Origin: DASWJZ01 sp963846475
Lineage (GTDB): Bacteria > Pseudomonadota > Alphaproteobacteria > Rhizobiales > Afifellaceae
NCBI GenBank assembly: GCA_963846475.1
Contig: CAWJVZ010000004.1
Location: forward strand, 1,054,001 to 1,118,000
Length of the DNA: 64,000 bases
Direction of reading: 5' to 3'
Position numbers and translations under genes: made by a program. Below are positions 61,619 to 64,000 of this stretch, one piece after another. The stretch's first letter is position 1. Each line of letters begins with the position of its first letter. The notes under the pieces were generated by a model, which saw nothing but the letters and a program-made list of their open reading frames with translations, was not told the DNA's origin and did not search any database.

Positions 61619-63416
61619 GTGACCATACGGCTGCTGCCGGACCATCTGATCAACCGCATCGCCGCCGGCGAGGTGGTCGAACGGCCCGCTAGCGTCGTCA
61701 AGGAGCTCGTCGAGAACGCGCTCGACGCCGGCGCGCGCCGCATCGAAGTGATGACGGCGGGCGGCGGTAAGAGCCTCATCCGCGTCGCCGACGACGGCAG
61801 CGGCATGCGCCGCGCCGAGCTGCTTCTCGCCGTGGCCCGCCACTGCACCTCAAAGCTCCCCGGCGACGACCTCTCCTCTATCGCGACCCTCGGCTTCCGC
61901 GGCGAGGCGCTTGCCTCCATCGGCGCCGTGGCTCGCCTTTCCATCCACTCGCGGCACGCTGCGGAGGAGCACGGCTGGTGCATCGAGGTGGAGGGCGGCC
62001 GGCTCGGCGAGCCGAAGCCGGCGAGCCATGCCGCCGGCACGCAGATCGAGGTGCGCGACCTCTTCTTCGCCACGCCGGCGCGCCTGAAGTTCCTGCGCTC
62101 CGACCGCGCCGAGGCGGGCGCCGTGACGGAGGTGGTCCGGCGGCTGGCGCTGGCGCACCCGCAGGTGCGCTTCACCCTCTCCGGCCCCGACCGGCTGACC
62201 GCCGACTTCCCCGCCGCTTCCGGCCCGGCGGGTCTGGAGGCGCGGATTGCGCAGGTGATTGGCGCGGACTTCGCTGAGAATGCCATGCAGATCGCCGCCG
62301 AACGGGAGAGCGTGCGGCTCGCCGGCTTCGCCGGCCTGCCCACCTTCAACCGCGCCAATTCGCTGCAGCAATTCATGTTCGTCAACGGCCGGCCGCTCCG
62401 CGACCCGCTCCTGTCCAGTGCGCTCCGGGCCTCCTATGCCGACGTGCTCGCCCGCGACCGCCACCCCGTCGTGGCGCTCTTCCTCGCCGTGGCGCCTTCC
62501 GAGGTGGACGTCAACGTCCATCCGGCCAAGCTGGAGGTGCGCTTCCGCGACCCTGGCCTGGTGCGCGGCCTCCTCGTCGGCGCCATCCGCGACGCGCTGG
62601 CCGGCGAGGGCTTTCGCGCCGCCTCCACCGGCGGATCGGCGACTTTTGCCGCCTTCCGCCCGGAGCCGCAGCGGCCCTTCGCCGGTGCGAACGGCGGCGC
62701 GTCCTGGCAGGGCTGGGCGGCGCCCTCCCCCGGCCCCGGCTTCGGCGAGGAGAAGCAGGCCGGCCTTGCCGTGCTCGACCGTCCCTCGGCCGATGCGCGC
62801 GCCTCCGCGGAGGCTCCGGACCTGGCCTTGCTACAGCGCCCGCTCGGCGCCGCGCGCGCCCAGATCCACGAGAACTACATCGTCGCGCAGACCGAGGACG
62901 GCCTCGTCATCGTCGACCAGCACGCGGCGCATGAGCGCATCGTCTACGAACGGCTGAAGGCGGGCCTGGAAGGCCGCCGCGTGCCCCGGCAGATCCTGCT
63001 CATCCCGGAGGTGGTCGATTTGCCGGCCGACGACGTGGAGCGGCTCGTCGCGCGCGCCGGCGAGCTTGCCGAAGTCGGCCTCGTCGTCGAGGCGTTCGGC
63101 CCGGGCGCAATTGCCGTGACCGAGACGCCGTCGCTCCTCGGCGAGGTCGACGCCGCCGCGCTCGTCCGCGACATCGTCGACGACCTCAGCTGAATGGGAC
63201 GCCTCGACGCGGCTGCGCGAGCGGCTCGACCATGTCGCCGCCACCATGGCCTGCCACGGCTCGGTGCGCGCCGGCCGGCGGCTTCGCCCCGAGGAGATGG
63301 ACGCACTGCTTCGCGAAATGGAAGCGACCCCTCAATCCGGCCAGTGCAACCACGGCCGGCCGACCTATGTGGAGCTGAAGCTCGCCGACGTGGAGCGGCT
63401 GTTCGGAAGGCGCTGA
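61619..63416 (+). pseudogene. mutL: DNA mismatch repair protein MutL, frameshifted near the C terminus
   Basis: MutL couples mismatch recognition by MutS to strand incision. The GHKL ATPase is intact: E-L-V-E-N-A-L-D-A-G, D-D-G-S-G-M, and G-F-R-G-E-A-L. The C-terminal dimerisation domain holds D-Q-H-A-A-H-E-R. The frame stops at 63193 (L-S-stop). One extra base at that point moves the remaining coding sense, including A-C-H-G-S-V-R-A-G and Q-C-N-H-G-R-P-T-Y-V-E-L-K-L, into the next frame, which ends at 63416. Without that base the protein would be full length. GTG at 61619 has GAGGG five bases upstream. Mutation, sequencing error or recoding are all possible. Confidence 0.88.
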
Positions 63417-63539
63417 CCACATGGCCTCAGATGCCCGCTAAACCAACGGCCGCCAGCGACGGATCGAAGTTCCTCAACCTGCTATTGAGCTCCATACAAC
63501 TCCGTGGCACAATCGGGTCGTGGGAGTGAGGGGGTTTCT

Positions 63540-64000
63540 ATGGACTGTTCTACTCGGATTGCTTTAAGCACTGCCGCACTCCTTGCCAGTTTCGGATTGA
63601 TCCTCACGGCGGGCTCTTTTGCGCAGACTGATATGAACGGGTCGGCGGAAGCCATAGCCGGCATGGCGAAACCCGGTTGCGAATTGCCTCCCCGCAAGCC
63701 CAAGGAATACGCCAAATACATGGAGAAGCTGATCGCTGACTATGGCGGCGCGGACTTCATGGATCCGCCAGAGGTCCATCCGACAACGGAGGGGGCACAG
63801 CACGACCTCGTGGTCAAATACTCCACAAATACGCATGCCGGCTGCGAAGTGAACCTGCGCTCATATAATGGAAAGCTTGTCGGAGAAACCATACGGGCGT
63901 CGCCAGGCGACACTCTCTACATCAGATTGGACAACCAGCTGCCTGAGGTTACGAATGTCGATCACCCGCAGCAACCGCCTCCCTCCGAGCATGTGGATCA
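63540..64000 (+). CDS. Multicopper oxidase, N-terminal part (runs off the window)
   Basis: The frame is open to the right edge. The ATG has GAGGGGG seven bases upstream and starts a signal peptide (I-A-L-S-T-A-A-L-L-A-S-F-G-L-I-L-T-A-G-S-F-A-Q). The mature N terminus has L-R-S-Y-N-G-K-L-V-G-E-T-I-R-A and P-G-D-T-L-Y-I-R-L-D-N-Q-L-P. This is the first cupredoxin domain of multicopper oxidases. The copper-binding His residues lie past the window, except that the last visible residues H-P-Q-Q-P approach that region. Substrate unknown. Confidence 0.75.
   Translation, partial: MDCSTRIALSTAALLASFGLILTAGSFAQTDMNGSAEAIAGMAKPGCELPPRKPKEYAKYMEKLIADYGGADFMDPPEVHPTTEGAQHDLVVKYSTNTHAGCEVNLRSYNGKLVGETIRASPGDTLYIRLDNQLPEVTNVDHPQQPPPSEHVD

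Overview
The window is GC-rich, densely coded DNA from an alphaproteobacterium, most likely of the Rhizobiales (Hyphomicrobiales). This rests on the gene set: DUF2093, DUF4170, DUF6101 and IalB-type proteins, the msbA-waaA-lpxK block, and the ppx-rlmE-guaB and ileS-lspA-mutL neighbourhoods. No species can be named from the sequence alone.

Layout. 1-7.6 kb is housekeeping on the + strand: end of an MFS exporter, ppx, rlmE, guaB, a MAPEG protein, an RsmB-type rRNA methyltransferase, a GST, then a DUF2147 protein and a small Sel1-like protein. 7.6-13.9 kb is mixed and partly decayed: a family-61 glycosyltransferase, tRNA-Ser(GCU), a PilZ protein, an isomerase pseudogene with several frameshifts, a GNAT acetyltransferase, a class III adenylate cyclase with TPRs, and tRNA-Gln(CUG). 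14.2-38.1 kb is one 24-kb, all-forward block encoding a contractile phage-tail-like injection system. It starts at a very good sigma-54 promoter. A convergent sigma-54 activator gene (38.1-39.5 kb) closes the block. 40-42.7 kb is accessory (actinobacterial-type dTMP kinase, sulfotransferase-like protein, EamA exporter). 42.9-50.05 kb holds an IalB-type protein, a Kef-type antiporter, DUF2093 and the lipid A/Kdo genes lpxK, waaA and msbA with DUF4170. 50.06-53.9 kb is a cassette of four glycan-type genes bounded by about 250-bp direct repeats of the cysQ 3' end. 54-64 kb returns to core genes: cysQ, DUF6101, ubiA, a RES-Xre toxin-antitoxin pair, ileS, lspA, a lipoprotein, a frameshifted mutL, and the start of a multicopper oxidase.

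The injection system. The order is probable terminator/cap, sheath, tube, tail-assembly chaperone-like protein, a low-complexity protein in the tape-measure position, a small hub-like protein, a helical protein, a 1326-residue multidomain protein, gpD-like hub, gpV-like spike, PAAR-like tip, gp25/gpW, gpJ, a gpI-like protein fused to eight repeats, and two large tail-fibre/surface candidates. The order is close to a P2-like tail module. There is no capsid, portal, terminase, integrase, holin or endolysin, and no AAA+ ATPase of the Afp/PVC type. The 1326-residue protein joins a hub-like N terminus to an OmpA-like domain split by a peptidoglycan-binding domain, and ends in a HELHH zinc-peptidase-like region. 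It could therefore anchor or drill at the cell wall and also carry an enzymatic payload. The sigma-54 promoter plus the linked activator suggest that the machine is switched on by a dedicated signal rather than by an SOS or phage-type switch.
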